In this document: in pieces, positions 5,677 to 6,173 of the stretch | How positions within the stretch are numbered: position 1 is the first letter of the stretch | Layout: each line of letters begins with the position of its first letter | Origin: Actinomycetales bacterium | Lineage (GTDB): Bacteria; Actinomycetota; Actinomycetes; Actinomycetales; Microbacteriaceae | Reading direction: 5' to 3' | Length of the DNA stretch: 6,173 bases | NCBI GenBank assembly: GCA_015655255.1 | Contig: JAATFJ010000274.1 | Span: 1 to 6,173 of the forward strand | Position numbers and translations under genes: made by a program | The notes under the pieces: generated by a model | What the model was told of the DNA's origin: nothing | What the model saw: only the letters and a program-made list of their open reading frames with translations | Database searches by the model: none

Positions 5677-6173
5677 GTGGCTGACACGACCGAGATGTTG
5701 AACGACGCGATGATTGATCCCGTGACCGGGGAGATCATCGATCAGAAAGAGCTCGCGGAGCGATTGCTCGCGCAGGCCAAGGAACAGGGCGTGAGTTTGA
5801 CGGGCCCGGGAGGGCTGTTGAATCAACTCACGAAGAGCGTGCTCGAGACGGCGTTGAACGCTGAGCTGACCGAGCACCTTGGCCACGATCACGGCGAGAC
5901 GCCGACAGCGACGAACATGCGCAACGGGATGCGGATCAAGACGGTGTTGACCGAGATCGGTCCGGTCGAGATCGAGGTCCCCAGAGATCGGGATGGTTCG
6001 TTCGAGCCGGTGATCGTCCCGAAGCGGAAACGTCGCCTGGATGGCATCGACCAGATCGTGTTGTCCCTCTCGGCTCGTGGGTTGACGACCGGTGAGATCG
6101 CGGCGCACTTCGACGAGGTCTATGGGGCGAAAGTCTCCAAAGACACTGTCAGCCGGATCACGGAGAAAGTCGC
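5677..6173 (+). CDS. IS256-family (Mutator-type) transposase, N-terminal part
   Basis: This DDE transposase moves an IS256-type element by a copy-out/circle mechanism known for the family. The frame is open to the window end, giving about 165 residues out of roughly 400. The start reads (M)ADTTEMLNDAMIDPVTGEIID. Further on come LLNQLTKSVLETALNAELTEHLGHDHGE, the RNGMRIKTVLTEIGPVEIEVPRDRDGSFEP block and KRKRRLDGIDQIVLSLSARGLTTGEIAAHF with VSKDTVSRITEKV. These are the hallmark N-terminal and DNA-binding blocks of the family; the catalytic D-D-E residues lie beyond the window. No frameshift is seen so far. SLSARG carries Ser where most relatives I recall have Tyr (SLYA). GTG 5677 is chosen for spacing to AAAGGAG; ATG 5671 in the same frame would add two residues. 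Confidence 0.92.
   Translation, partial: MADTTEMLNDAMIDPVTGEIIDQKELAERLLAQAKEQGVSLTGPGGLLNQLTKSVLETALNAELTEHLGHDHGETPTATNMRNGMRIKTVLTEIGPVEIEVPRDRDGSFEPVIVPKRKRRLDGIDQIVLSLSARGLTTGEIAAHFDEVYGAKVSKDTVSRITEKV

Larger units (their letters stand above)
5622..6173 (+). mobile_element. IS256-family insertion sequence, left part (continues past the window)
   Basis: A terminus resembling actinobacterial IS256-family ends (GGGACTGTCTGAATAACGG) is followed after about 50 bases by a Mutator-type transposase gene. The base composition is visibly less GC-biased than the nad genes, with frequent TTG, GAT, AAA and CGA codons, as expected for a more recently acquired element. The right end, its matching inverted repeat and the second copy of the target duplication are outside the window. 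Insertion is at the 3' end of the preceding transposase gene. Confidence 0.8.

Noticed and set aside
5617..6108. 163-codon minus-strand frame across the IS256 left part
   Set aside because: It is antisense to the clearly identified IS256-family transposase; the translation shows no known motif.

Overview
The window comes from a high-GC actinobacterium. Strong G/C bias at third codon positions, a nadA-nadB-nadC-cysteine desulfurase gene order and actinobacterial-type transposases all point that way. A member of the Micrococcales (for example Microbacteriaceae) would fit, but the sequence alone does not fix the genus. All supported genes lie on the + strand.

Positions 1-4134 hold the de novo NAD operon. 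The 3' part of nadA (quinolinate synthase, cut by the window edge) is followed by complete nadB (L-aspartate oxidase), nadC (quinolinate phosphoribosyltransferase) and a NifS-like cysteine desulfurase (nadS type). The genes touch at every junction: nadA/nadB share ATGA, while nadB/nadC and nadC/nadS share TGATG, so they are almost certainly co-transcribed and translationally coupled. NadB makes iminoaspartate, NadA condenses it with dihydroxyacetone phosphate to quinolinate on an oxygen-sensitive [4Fe-4S] cluster, and NadC converts quinolinate to nicotinate mononucleotide. The desulfurase probably supplies sulfur for the NadA cluster. The operon promoter and any NAD-responsive operator lie upstream of the window.

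Positions 4135-4320 are a short region with a possible -10 box, two small inverted repeats, a strong ribosome binding site and the start of a small ORF I do not recognise. This looks like the 5' end of a gene cut by insertion of a mobile element.

Positions from about 4320 to 6173 are two stacked insertion sequences. The first encodes an rve/integrase-fold DDE transposase with an intact DD(35)E triad (D180, D241, E277). Its C-terminal part is spread over three reading frames by two indels, so it is annotated as a pseudogene. Its 3' end is cut at about 5622 by the left end of an IS256-family (Mutator-type) element, whose transposase runs off the window end. The stop codons of all three forward frames at the junction lie inside the IS256 terminus, which supports a nested insertion. 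I found no RNA gene, CRISPR array or clearly new system. The points of most interest are the interrupted gene, the nested and decaying insertion sequences, and an unusual NadB C-terminus.
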